A stretch of 61,940 bases of DNA, from NCBI GenBank assembly GCA_036399175.1, contig DASWNP010000027.1, forward strand, positions 1 through 61,940, read 5' to 3'. Below, one piece after another: positions 36,418-44,614 of the stretch. Each line of letters starts with the position of its first letter. Within the stretch, counting starts at the first letter, position 1. The notes beneath the pieces are model-generated. The model ran no database searches. It saw only the letters and a program-made list of their open reading frames with translations, and was not told the origin of the DNA. Source of the stretch: DASWNP01 sp036399175 (lineage in GTDB: Bacteria; Acidobacteriota; Blastocatellia; Pyrinomonadales; Pyrinomonadaceae). Both the position numbers and the translations under genes were made by a program.

Positions 36418-37422
36418 TCAGTGTTTGAGCAGCCTCTCGACGAAGTGGTCGATGTCCATGTTGTAAATATCGACGCCGCGTCTCTCCCAGAGCTTCTTTT
36501 CGAGGCGGGAGGGTCGATACTGAATCGCCCACGAAGGCTCGTCCGAGTCGTCTGTGCGCTTGTTGGCCTCCTGAATCTTGAGGACGGCGTTTAAGTTCTT
36601 GAGGACGACGCGGAGATTCCAGTCGCGCAGGCCGTAGCCGAGGAAGAGAAACTGCCGCATGCTGAAATAGGCCATGAACTGCGTGGGGATGGCGGCCTGA
36701 ATCGTCATGCGGTGGAGAAAATCTATGTAGTCTTCCTCGGTGATGACGTAGCTGTCGTCGCGGTAGGGTCGGTCTTCGTCTTCGTCGAGCGCCTGCGCGG
36801 CTTCGCCCTTGTGCCATGAGCGGACGACCGTGCCGTGCATCTTGTAGATGACGGTGGTCGAGCGCAGACGCTCGGTCATCGGCAGCACGTTCGGAGCTTC
36901 GGCGACGGGCTCGGTTTCGCCGTGCTTCCACCAGAGGACGGCTCCGGCCATGTCTGCGCGGTCGGTCGGATGAACGACGAGGTCGAAGGGACGCCCGGCT
37001 GCTTTGAAGGCGCGCTCGGTGAGGTCGTCGTAGTTGGTGGTGACGATGAGCAGGGGCTTTTCGATGCTGGCGAGGTAGTGATGAATCCTGTGCGGCGTGT
37101 AGTCCTGATTGAACCTTTCGTGCAGAATCTCTCGGAGGCTGCGTCGCCCGCTCGTCTCGACGAAGTAGGAAGCGACCTTCGCCAAATCGTCGAGGTCTGC
37201 GTCGGCGTCGGCCGGGAAGTTGGCAAGCTCGGCGAGGTAGCGCGAAAGCTCCGCGCCGCTCGGCAGACCGGCGGGCTGCTGCGCCGCGCTTCCTTCCGCC
37301 TGCGCCGCAGGCGCGCTACGACTCACGCCCGCGCCGAGAAACGGCACGACTCGCCCTCGTTTCAAAGCTCTGGCAATCGCTCCGTAAGGCGGCTCTAATT
37401 CCGCGTTTCCCGCCCCGTCCAT
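36418..37422 (-). CDS. SIR2-like NADase-type effector (SIR2-B)
   Basis: A 334-residue SIR2-like protein of the defence type. Rossmann entry VVPFLGAGVS (25-34), catalytic-type Asn in TTNYDD (N130), catalytic-type His in YKMHG (H196), then ITEEDYIDFLHRM and FLFLGYGLRDWNLRVVL. Such proteins (ThsA, DSR, Avs5-related) deplete NAD+ when triggered. It is about as close to SIR2-A downstream on the map as a duplicate would be; it has a longer acidic loop near 200-222. AGGAGAAG precedes the ATG. It lies between STAND-A and STAND-B and is probably cotranscribed with both. Confidence 0.87.
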   Translation of the reverse strand: MDGAGNAELEPPYGAIARALKRGRVVPFLGAGVSRSAPAAQAEGSAAQQPAGLPSGAELSRYLAELANFPADADADLDDLAKVASYFVETSGRRSLREILHERFNQDYTPHRIHHYLASIEKPLLIVTTNYDDLTERAFKAAGRPFDLVVHPTDRADMAGAVLWWKHGETEPVAEAPNVLPMTERLRSTTVIYKMHGTVVRSWHKGEAAQALDEDEDRPYRDDSYVITEEDYIDFLHRMTIQAAIPTQFMAYFSMRQFLFLGYGLRDWNLRVVLKNLNAVLKIQEANKRTDDSDEPSWAIQYRPSRLEKKLWERRGVDIYNMDIDHFVERLLKH

Positions 37423-37474
37423 ACTCTGCTTACTTCTCCTTTATGTGAGCAACGACGCCCGCCCAATCGTCCGC

Positions 37475-39724
37475 TCAATTGCCTTTGTAGGGACGCTCGG
37501 GAGAGCGTTTGACCTGCGGCGTGCGAACGGTTTTTGGCGGTTCGCCGCGCTTCTCCGGCTCTCGCCCTGCTTCGTTCTGCTCAGTCTGTTTTCGTTTGCT
37601 CTCAAGCTCCGCCTGCTTTCTTTTTGTATCCGCGCCGGTCTCGTTCTGCTCGGCGTTCCGGTTCGTCTCTCCGAGCGTGATGTTTAGGCGAATGCCGTCG
37701 GGCTCGATGGGCGCGCGGGTGTCTTCAAACCAGAATTCGTACTGCCTCGGCCTGATGACTTTGGCGTTCTCGTAGCCGGGCACGTATTTGAGATTGACGG
37801 TCGCCCAGCCGGAGTTGTTGAGCTGGTTCGCTATCGAAGCGGCTTCCTGCTCGTCGCTCTTGCGAAAGTAGCGCAGCTCTCTCGCCTTGGGCCCGCGCGC
37901 GACGCGCTCGATGCCGGGCACGGTGTAGTCTTTCTCTTCAAGCTGCGCTTCGAGCTTCTTGGCGTCGCCGCGCATTCGCTCGTCGGTGATTTGCAGGAAG
38001 ATGATGGGCGAGAGCGTGGCCGGGTTGTCGTCGTCAGGGACGGTGTGGACGGACTTCGCCTTGCGAAGCAGGACGGAAATCTCTTTGGCCTGCGCCGGTT
38101 CATTCTTCTCCAGAAGCTCTTCGATGGCCGGGACGAGGGCGTGCGGCAGCGTCTCTTCCTGTGCGAGTCGCCTGACGTTTTCTACCGCCGCCCGTCTATC
38201 CTCCGCGTTGTCGCTCGAAAGGTCTTGCATGAGGGCGATGGCTTTCTGGTAGATGAGAAACTCCCTGTATTCCTGTTCAGCCTCTTCCTTGTCCTTCTCC
38301 GCCTCCTGCTGCTCGCGCTCGGCCTCCAACTGCCTGCGCTGAGCTTCGGCCAGCTGCCTGTACTGGTAGATGCCGACGCCTGCGGCGAGGACGACCGCAG
38401 CAAGCAGAGCCGCGCCGACGTAGAGGAGACGCTTGCGGCGCGCACGCTCGCGCAGGCGCGCAAGCACGTAGCGCGAGCGCCAGTCGAGGACGGCTGAAGC
38501 GAGCACGTCGTGGAAAATCTCGTAGCGCGGGGCGGAGGGCTGGTCGGGCGGAGGGTCAACCGAGCGCAGGATGCGCACCTCGCCGCTCGAAAGCGCTTTG
38601 AGCACGGCGCTGATTTCGGCCTGCGGCATCGTGGCATAGTCGGCGAGGTCGCGCACCGTGTGGGCTATCTTCGTGCCGGAGGGCGTGACGAGGTAATGAA
38701 AAATGCTGGCGGCGACGTGGCGCTCCCAGGCGGGCAGCGCGCTCATGGCGGCGTCGAGGTGTGTGCGGACGATGCGCTCTGCGTTTCCCAACGCCTTCAG
38801 GGTTTGCAGGTGGAGCACGCGCGAGCCTGCCGCCATCTCTTCGTTCCAGAGACGCACGAGGACGAGCTGTAGATACGGCGTCTCAATCTGCGACTCGATG
38901 TTCTTTTCTCTTACCATGCCGCGCCCCGCTTCGCCGAGCACGACCTGACCGGCTTCGACCTGCTTCAAAACTTCTTCGACCAATTCGGGCTCGATTTGGA
39001 CGGGGCTTCCGTCCTGCGCGTGAAGCTGATTGTAATGCTCGATGGGCTTGACGATGGCGGCGCGGGCGGCCTCCGAGTTGAGATGCTCGATGCGCAGGTA
39101 GTTGTCGAAGAGCGTCGGGATGCGACCCTCGAAACGGTCGAGGCGCGCGAGCGCATCTTCGCGCAGCGAGATGAGGAAGCTGACGGGCGCATCCGTCTTC
39201 GACACGGCGCGGGGAAATTCCGAGGCGAAGGCGTCGTCCTGCGGATGATAAAGAAAATACTCCTCGAACTGGTCGAGGATGAGCATGAGCCGCCGGTTCA
39301 ACTTCGCCGCGCAGTCGGAGAGAAACTGTTCGAGCGGCGCTCGCTCGTCGAGCGCGAGCGGCTTCGAGTCGCCGGTCTTCGAGTCGTCAGGCTTTGAGCC
39401 ATCTCCCGCCACCCTCGCGGCGGCCTTCGAGACGGCGGCCTTGAGGTCAACGGCGGGGTCGGTCTGCCACGAGTTGAAGTAGACGACGAGCACGTCGTCG
39501 CGCTCGCGCATTTGGCGTGCGACGCCCGCGCGCAGGACGGAGGATTTACCGACGCCGCTTTCGCCGTAGAGCAGCGTCAGAGACGAAGCGAAGAGGTTGG
39601 CGATGATGAGTCGCGTCTCTTTCTCGCGTCCGAAGAAAAAGGGGGCGTCGTCTTCTCCGTAAGGAACGAGACCCTTGTAGGGCGAACGAGGCGTGGCTTC
39701 CGAAGTCGCGTTGGCTGTAGACAT
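37475..39724 (-). CDS. membrane-anchored STAND NTPase with unusual C-terminal module (STAND-A)
   Basis: A 749-residue nSTAND1-type protein, paralogous over its first 435 residues to STAND-B. P-loop GESGVGKS and Walker B MLILDQFEEY lie about 54-61 and 147-156 with this start. A very basic run (RERARRKR) precedes one membrane segment (about 433-453), then a short Glu-rich coiled coil, a helical region, and an alpha/beta module (about 572-668: IFLQITDERMRGDAKKLEAQ to YENAKVIRPRQYEFWF) instead of WD40. The last 70 residues are charged and low-complexity. ATG 39724 lies eight bases after the SIR2-A stop behind AGGTGGGA; an overlapping GTG at 39736 is an alternative. Confidence 0.87.
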   Translation of the reverse strand: MSTANATSEATPRSPYKGLVPYGEDDAPFFFGREKETRLIIANLFASSLTLLYGESGVGKSSVLRAGVARQMRERDDVLVVYFNSWQTDPAVDLKAAVSKAAARVAGDGSKPDDSKTGDSKPLALDERAPLEQFLSDCAAKLNRRLMLILDQFEEYFLYHPQDDAFASEFPRAVSKTDAPVSFLISLREDALARLDRFEGRIPTLFDNYLRIEHLNSEAARAAIVKPIEHYNQLHAQDGSPVQIEPELVEEVLKQVEAGQVVLGEAGRGMVREKNIESQIETPYLQLVLVRLWNEEMAAGSRVLHLQTLKALGNAERIVRTHLDAAMSALPAWERHVAASIFHYLVTPSGTKIAHTVRDLADYATMPQAEISAVLKALSSGEVRILRSVDPPPDQPSAPRYEIFHDVLASAVLDWRSRYVLARLRERARRKRLLYVGAALLAAVVLAAGVGIYQYRQLAEAQRRQLEAEREQQEAEKDKEEAEQEYREFLIYQKAIALMQDLSSDNAEDRRAAVENVRRLAQEETLPHALVPAIEELLEKNEPAQAKEISVLLRKAKSVHTVPDDDNPATLSPIIFLQITDERMRGDAKKLEAQLEEKDYTVPGIERVARGPKARELRYFRKSDEQEAASIANQLNNSGWATVNLKYVPGYENAKVIRPRQYEFWFEDTRAPIEPDGIRLNITLGETNRNAEQNETGADTKRKQAELESKRKQTEQNEAGREPEKRGEPPKTVRTPQVKRSPERPYKGN

Positions 39725-39732
39725 TCCCACCT

Positions 39733-40632
39733 TCACGGACGCGCCGCGAGTTCTTTGACGAACTCGTCGAGCGTAATATCGTAGACTTCTATCCCGCGTT
39801 TATTCCAGAAGAGTTTTTCCAGAGGCGAGGGCTTGAACTGAATCGCCCATGACATGATGCTGCCCGGCCGGCGCAAATCCCGCTCGATGCGATTGAGGAC
39901 GACGCGGAGATTCCAGTCGCGCAGGCCGTAGCCGAGGAAGAGGAAGTGGCGCGTCTGGAACGGCTCGGCGAAGATGGCGGGGATGGCCTTGTTCTTCGTC
40001 ATGCGCGAGAGAAAATCTATGTAGTCGTCCTCGGTGATGACGTACTGGTCGCGCTCGTGATTGCGCCTATCGACCGCGCCGTGCATCTTGTAGATGACGG
40101 TCGTCTTGTCGAGGTCGATGTCGAGCTTGTTAGGATTAACCTCGTCGGGCTCTACCTCGCCGTGCGGCCACCAGAGCAGCTTGTCGCCGCTATCGGGATC
40201 GGTCGTGTGAATGACTAAATCGTAGGGACGACCCTTGGCGGCGAGGGCGCGTTCGATGAGGTCGTCGTAGTTGGTGGTGACGACGAGCATGGGCACGGCT
40301 GCGTCGGCGAGGTAGCTGTGAAGCGAAGTAATCGGATAATCGCAGTTGAAGATGGCGTGCAGCTCTTCGTTCAAGGCGTCGCGCCCGCCGACGACGCTGT
40401 AGTACTGCGCGACTTTGGTCAGGTCGGGCAGCTCGTCGGAAGGAAAGGCGGTAGTTTCGGCCAGATAGTTCGCAAGCTCGGTCGCCGTCGGGAGAAAGGA
40501 GGCCGCGCCCTTCTGCCACTTCGCGCCCGGCTCGCGCCCGCCGAGCGATGCGCCCGAGCCGAGAAACGGAATCACCTTGCCCGCCTTCAGCTTGCTATGG
40601 ATGAAAGGATAGGGCGGCCCCAGTTGACTCAT
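39733..40632 (-). CDS. SIR2-like NADase-type effector (SIR2-A)
   Basis: A 299-residue SIR2-like protein, first gene of the cluster. VIPFLGSGAS (20-29), TTNYDD with N121, YKMHG with H184, ITEDDYIDFLSRM and FLFLGYGLRDWNLRVVL (231-247) match SIR2-B closely. Both residues needed for NAD hydrolysis are kept. GGAGG lies six bases before the ATG. Its stop nearly abuts STAND-A, so effector and NTPase are translated together. Defence function is inferred from family and pairing. Confidence 0.87.
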   Translation of the reverse strand: MSQLGPPYPFIHSKLKAGKVIPFLGSGASLGGREPGAKWQKGAASFLPTATELANYLAETTAFPSDELPDLTKVAQYYSVVGGRDALNEELHAIFNCDYPITSLHSYLADAAVPMLVVTTNYDDLIERALAAKGRPYDLVIHTTDPDSGDKLLWWPHGEVEPDEVNPNKLDIDLDKTTVIYKMHGAVDRRNHERDQYVITEDDYIDFLSRMTKNKAIPAIFAEPFQTRHFLFLGYGLRDWNLRVVLNRIERDLRRPGSIMSWAIQFKPSPLEKLFWNKRGIEVYDITLDEFVKELAARP

Positions 40633-40914
40633 ACGCTACCTCCGTTTCGCCTTATCAGAGCTTGAGACATCGAACGAGATTTCAGACGTTGAACGAGCGG
40701 GTCGCAGGCTGCGGTTTAAGTTTTTCGACCTGTGCATCTTGATTGTGCGGGCGCGAAGCGATGTCGAGCGGGCGCGCTGCTGTCGTGCAAGCTTCGGTCT
40801 CGAACTGCCGCGCGGCCAAACGAGCCGGAGGATGACGGAAGAGGCGACGCGCCCTGCCGGGCAATGGCGAGCCGAGCGCGGTCTGAGCAAACATCCTTTA
40901 AGAGACCTGTCCGG

Positions 40915-40944
40915 CTTATACTCCAAGCATCCTTAAGGCGTCAA
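40915..40944 (-). promoter_or_regulatory. candidate promoter of the SIR2-STAND cluster
   Basis: On the minus strand TTGACG (40944-40939), an 18-base spacer and TATAAG (40920-40915), close to the sigma70 consensus. It is the only good promoter seen upstream of SIR2-A. Confidence 0.5.
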
Positions 40945-41018
40945 TAGCCGGAGACAAACGGCGCGGTCGCTTCGCTTCGCGCATCACTGACCCGGACGCG
41001 ACTCGCGGCGCAGACGCG

Positions 41019-41072
41019 CGAAAGCGGAAGGCACTTGAGCGAGTCCGAAGTCTCGCGTGCCTTCCGCTTTCG
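41019..41072. terminator. 16-bp perfect hairpin between SLT-like gene and SIR2-STAND cluster
   Basis: CGAAAGCGGAAGGCAC (41019-41034) pairs perfectly with GTGCCTTCCGCTTTCG (41057-41072), with an inner GCGAG/CTCGC stem in the loop. It lies 28 bases after the stop of the minus-strand SLT-like gene. No long T tract follows, so it may be a transcript-end stabilising structure rather than a classic intrinsic terminator. Confidence 0.55.
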
Positions 41073-41099
41073 TTTGCGCGCTCTTCCGGTCTATCGGTG

Positions 41100-42506
41100 T
41101 CAGCCCGTCGGCGTGGGCAGCGTCGTCGTCGTCGCGGGAGTCGCTAGCGGGGCGCGCAGCTTCAAGGGCATAAGGCTGTCGAAGGATTTGTAGATTTGCA
41201 GGTACATCTGCGTCTCGCGGGGGATAAGGTAGCGCCAGGAGTTTCCGCCGCGACGGATGTAGCCGCCGAGGCGCGCAGGGTTCGAGTTGTAACCGGCTGA
41301 GACCAGCTCGGACTGGGTGGCGAGGCCGGAGTTGAAGGCGTAGGCCACGTCGGGGTTGAGCAGGAGGTCGCGCCAGGTGTCGTTGATATAGAGCAGCATG
41401 GCTTCGAGGGCGTTGCCGTGATTGCGCATGCCGGCGACGAAATCCGGGTTGAGGCCGACGGCTGCGTGGCGCTGGCGAATCATCTGGTAAGTCCAGGGAA
41501 TCATCTGCACCATGCCGCCCGCTCCGGCCGTGCTCACCGAGTAGCGGTAGGTGTTCAGCTCGTTCAGGGCGTAGAGCGCGTAAATCTCTTCGTAGATGGA
41601 GAGGCGCGCTTCCTGCATGAAGCGGCCGTGATCGACGTGCTCGACGATGCAGAGACGCTCGGCGATGTCGAGAAGCTGCGGCGCGATGTGGATGCCTTTG
41701 TCTTTGAGTCGCTGCGCGGCCAAATCGACCATCGTGCGGACGTAATTCTGCCCGGTCTTGACCAGCTCGGGCGACATCAGCGCCGGGTGCGCTGAAGTGT
41801 AATACGCCATCTCGCGGTAGATGCCGCCCTTCTCTATCGGATACTCGATGAGAAGCGGCGTGAGCTGGCGTCCCGTCGCAGCGTCGGAGACGACGACCGA
41901 AGTGTTGACGTAGTTGGGACGAACGATGCGCAAGCGCACGCTCTGGCCGCGCGAGGTGACGAGCGCCACATCTGCGCCGCGCGTGAGAAGCGTCTGCTTC
42001 GGAATCGACATCAGGTGAATCTGCGAAGAGTCCTGGTCGAGCGCGGCAACCGTCACCATGTAGAGCGAAGGCATCATGCTGGCCGTCGGCGTCAGGCGCG
42101 TCTGCATCAGGCGCTGCGCTTCGACGATGCGCGCGCGAGCCTTGTTAGGCGCAATCGGGCGGGCGGGCTGCAAGGGCGCGGCCTGAGCGTAGGGCGCGAG
42201 CGTCGGCACGGAGAGAGGCCCACCCGTCGAGCCTTGCGGCGCGGGCAGCGTCGAAGTGACGGGCGGCGCGCTTAGGGGGGCGGAGGGCGTGGTGGTCGCC
42301 GGTGCGGGCTGCGGCGCGGTTGTCTGCGGCTGCGCGGGCGCAGCCTTTGAAGTCGGCGAGGGCTGCTGCACGGCCTGCGCGACGGTGGCAGAGGGCGCGG
42401 CAACTCTTCGCGGACGCGTCACCGAGGGATTCTCTGTCTGTGCGCGTGTGACGACGAAGGCCGCCGCAACGAAATACAACAGGAGGAACAGAGCGCGTTT
42501 ATTCAT
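41100..42506 (-). CDS. exported lytic transglycosylase-like protein
   Basis: A 468-residue protein with signal peptide (LFLLLYFVAAAFVVTRA), a Pro/Ala/Thr/Gln-rich linker (about 30-120), a mixed region, and a lysozyme-like SLT domain: LNELNTYRYSVSTAGAGGMVQMIPWTY (about 315-340), where E316 aligns with the catalytic Glu and AGAGGMVQMIPWTY with the GLWQFMP motif. It probably cleaves or binds peptidoglycan in the periplasm. ATG 42506 gives a clean signal peptide; the frame upstream does not. A second Pro/Thr tail ends the protein. Confidence 0.78.
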   Translation of the reverse strand: MNKRALFLLLYFVAAAFVVTRAQTENPSVTRPRRVAAPSATVAQAVQQPSPTSKAAPAQPQTTAPQPAPATTTPSAPLSAPPVTSTLPAPQGSTGGPLSVPTLAPYAQAAPLQPARPIAPNKARARIVEAQRLMQTRLTPTASMMPSLYMVTVAALDQDSSQIHLMSIPKQTLLTRGADVALVTSRGQSVRLRIVRPNYVNTSVVVSDAATGRQLTPLLIEYPIEKGGIYREMAYYTSAHPALMSPELVKTGQNYVRTMVDLAAQRLKDKGIHIAPQLLDIAERLCIVEHVDHGRFMQEARLSIYEEIYALYALNELNTYRYSVSTAGAGGMVQMIPWTYQMIRQRHAAVGLNPDFVAGMRNHGNALEAMLLYINDTWRDLLLNPDVAYAFNSGLATQSELVSAGYNSNPARLGGYIRRGGNSWRYLIPRETQMYLQIYKSFDSLMPLKLRAPLATPATTTTLPTPTG

Positions 42507-42668
42507 ATTTGTCGTTCGATACTTCAGACCGTCTTCAAAAAAAATCCGACGAATGGAGAGCCACGAGGAAGCCTTCTTAAGATTCACGCCCGCCCCGCTT
42601 GGTTGTCAACACTTTTCTCCGCGAGGGAATCAAATTGCCCCATCGCTGAACGGTATAAGGACAGATTA

Positions 42669-42744
42669 GTAAATCGTGAATCGTCAATCGTCAATAGTTA
42701 AAACCAGTTCTTTCTATTTACGATTGACGATTGACGATTTACGG
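42669..42744. repeat. heptamer inverted-repeat element E13
   Basis: Left arm AATCGTG/AATCGTC/AATCGTC (42671-42693), right arm GACGATT repeated (42720-42740). Loop AAAACCAGTTCTTTCTA, matching a motif shared by E6, E19 and E22. Same heptamer family as E14 and E19. Confidence 0.88.
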
Positions 42745-42748
42745 CTTT

Positions 42749-44236
42749 TCACAGGCTTCCGGCGAGGGCTCCGGCGGCGGAGGCGGCGAGGTCTTTGAGC
42801 GCGCCCGATTTCTGCATGAGTCGGAAGCGGGCGGAGAGCATGTAGCCGACGCTGAGGCCGAGGCTGGCATCCAGCTCGTAGAGTTCTTTGGCGAGGACAC
42901 GCTGGGAGACGCGCTCGAAGGCGTGGCGCAGTTCGGCTGTGGCGGCGTCGAGCCCTTCGATGAGCAGGACTTCGAGCGCGCCGCCGCGCAGCGAGCGGCG
43001 TCGTGCGTGCTCGCGCAGGCGGACGCGCGCTTCGTCCTGAATCTTTCCGGTCGTGATGATGACGAGATGCGCGGCTTCGGTTTCGGCTTCGAGGTCGAGG
43101 GCGCGGCGTGCGTGCGAGGCCGACACGTCGCCGTCTCTCAGGTAGAAGAGGAAGGGCTCGCCGCCGACGTTCGACATCATGTGCACCTCGCCGTCGTCGG
43201 GCGACTGCCGCAGCGCGATTTCCGTCTCGGGCACGCCCAGCTCCGAGGCGAGCAGCGTCCGCAGACGGTGCGCCATCCACGCCCCTTCCTTGAGGACGGA
43301 AGCGGCAAGCTCGGTCGGCGTGACGAGTTCTTCCACGCGCTCGTCGGCCAGAGACGACCCGCACTCGCTACACATGGCGTTGCTGGCCGTCACCATCTCG
43401 AAAGCCTCCATCGACGGCAGACGAAACAGCGCCCGACCCTGCTTGCGGCAACTGACCACCACGTCGCGCCGCAAAAGGCCGCCCGACGAAAGCCTGCCGA
43501 GCAGGGGTTCTGCGCCCGCGTCGCCGCCGGTCGTTATCGCGCTGACGAGCAGGTCGGCGTTGCGTCCCGCGCCCTGCGCTTCGAGCAGACGCCGCAGCAG
43601 CCGTCTCGTCTCCGTGTCTTCCAGAAGGTCAGCCGCACGCGAGCGCTCGCTTTCCGTCGCCCCGGCCTTCGCGCGCCCGTTCGCCTGCGCCGATGCTGCC
43701 GCTGCGTCGCTCTCCCGCACCGACGCGAAACGCCTGAAGCCGTCGGCGACGCCGGGCTCCACGCGCTTCCACTCGAAGCCGCCCACGAGCGACGCGCCAG
43801 CGTGCGACTCCTTCGACGCCCCGCCCGCTCCGTTTCCTCCCGCGCCGCGCGAAGCTTCCAGCGCCTCCTGCAAGTTTCGACAGAAAGCTTCGAGCTTCTG
43901 CTGCGGTTCAGCCGTGTCGTCGCGGTAGACGATGCCTGCCCGCAGGCCGCCTGTCGCCTCTTCGTTGTCGCCGAAGATGAGGAAGAGCGCGAAGTCTTCA
44001 AAGCAGAACACGTCGCCGCTCACGTAGGGCGCGTCGCCCTCGGCCTCAGCCCAGGCGGCCAACAGCTTGTCCATCTCGCGCACGCGCTCGGGGCCCAAGA
44101 GCGCCAGCTCGAAGCAATAGAGCCGCGCCGTGCGAATCAGGGGCACGAGCCCCTTCTCCTGCAAACGCTCCAGCAGCGCCCCGCGCGCAGCCCCTTCGAC
44201 CTCGTGCTCCGACCTTCTGCTTTCGACGAATAACAT
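42749..44236 (-). CDS. uncharacterised protein with a CxxC element
   Basis: A 495-residue protein I do not recognise. It is soluble by appearance, rich in Ala, Glu, Arg and Leu, with an Ala/Gly-rich variable linker near residues 135-200 and a CSECG pair near 310. The C-terminal part has alternating strands and helices (HLVIITTGKIQDEARVRLREHARR). ATG 44236 is preferred because AGGGAGAGG lies upstream. No operon partner of known function adjoins it. Confidence 0.6.
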   Translation of the reverse strand: MLFVESRRSEHEVEGAARGALLERLQEKGLVPLIRTARLYCFELALLGPERVREMDKLLAAWAEAEGDAPYVSGDVFCFEDFALFLIFGDNEEATGGLRAGIVYRDDTAEPQQKLEAFCRNLQEALEASRGAGGNGAGGASKESHAGASLVGGFEWKRVEPGVADGFRRFASVRESDAAAASAQANGRAKAGATESERSRAADLLEDTETRRLLRRLLEAQGAGRNADLLVSAITTGGDAGAEPLLGRLSSGGLLRRDVVVSCRKQGRALFRLPSMEAFEMVTASNAMCSECGSSLADERVEELVTPTELAASVLKEGAWMAHRLRTLLASELGVPETEIALRQSPDDGEVHMMSNVGGEPFLFYLRDGDVSASHARRALDLEAETEAAHLVIITTGKIQDEARVRLREHARRRSLRGGALEVLLIEGLDAATAELRHAFERVSQRVLAKELYELDASLGLSVGYMLSARFRLMQKSGALKDLAASAAGALAGSL

Positions 44237-44614
44237 TTTCGGCCTCTCCCTTTTGGCGCGCATGCTATCACGACACCTCGAAAAATATCCATGCTTTCCC
44301 GGCACGAACGATTCTTAATCGACCGTTAAATCGGCCTCAATCGACACCTGAAGCGTCGAGCCTGCGTATCAACTCCTGACAATTCGTTCAAGATGAAGCA
44401 TTTCGCACCCTCCGGCGTGGCCTCTTTCGGGTCAAGCTTCATTTCTGAGTTGTGCGTCGTCACAAAACAGTCACATTGGCTCTTGTCGTGCCTGCGCGCC
44501 TTTGCGTAGAATGGTTTCAGACGTTGCGCCAACAAGCAACGACCTTCCTCAAATCAGAAGTTCCCAAGCAAGCAAGACGCGAAGATTAGAGTAGAGGAGA
44601 CCGCTTCCCCCGAA
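44237..44614 (+). other. intergenic region before the NlpC/P60 gene
   Basis: 378 bases without a convincing gene, between divergent genes. It holds an imperfect inverted repeat GATGAAGC...GCTTCATT (about 44392-44451), the promoter at 44483-44512, and a hairpin CGTTGC/GCAACG (44522-44541) at the expected 5' end of the transcript. Wall-hydrolase genes of some bacteria carry c-di-AMP riboswitches; I do not see that consensus clearly here. Confidence 0.4.
44483..44512 (+). promoter_or_regulatory. candidate promoter of the NlpC/P60 gene
   Basis: TTGTCG (44483-44488), an 18-base spacer, TAGAAT (44507-44512). The transcript would begin near 44519, giving a leader of about 95 bases with a hairpin at its very start. 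Confidence 0.45.

Larger units (their letters stand above)
40633..41099 (-). other. upstream region and long leader of the SIR2-STAND cluster
   Basis: 467 bases without a convincing gene. It contains the promoter candidate at 40915-40944 and the strong hairpin at 41019-41072. If the promoter is right, the transcript has a leader of about 275 bases before SIR2-A, GC-rich with short stems such as GCCCTGCCGGGC, which could carry regulatory structure. No heptamer element occurs anywhere in the 32.1-41 kb block, unlike the flanking DNA. Confidence 0.45.

Noticed and set aside
32097..40632. Prophage or integrated plasmid around the SIR2-STAND genes
   Set aside because: No integrase, att-like direct repeats or phage structural genes are visible.
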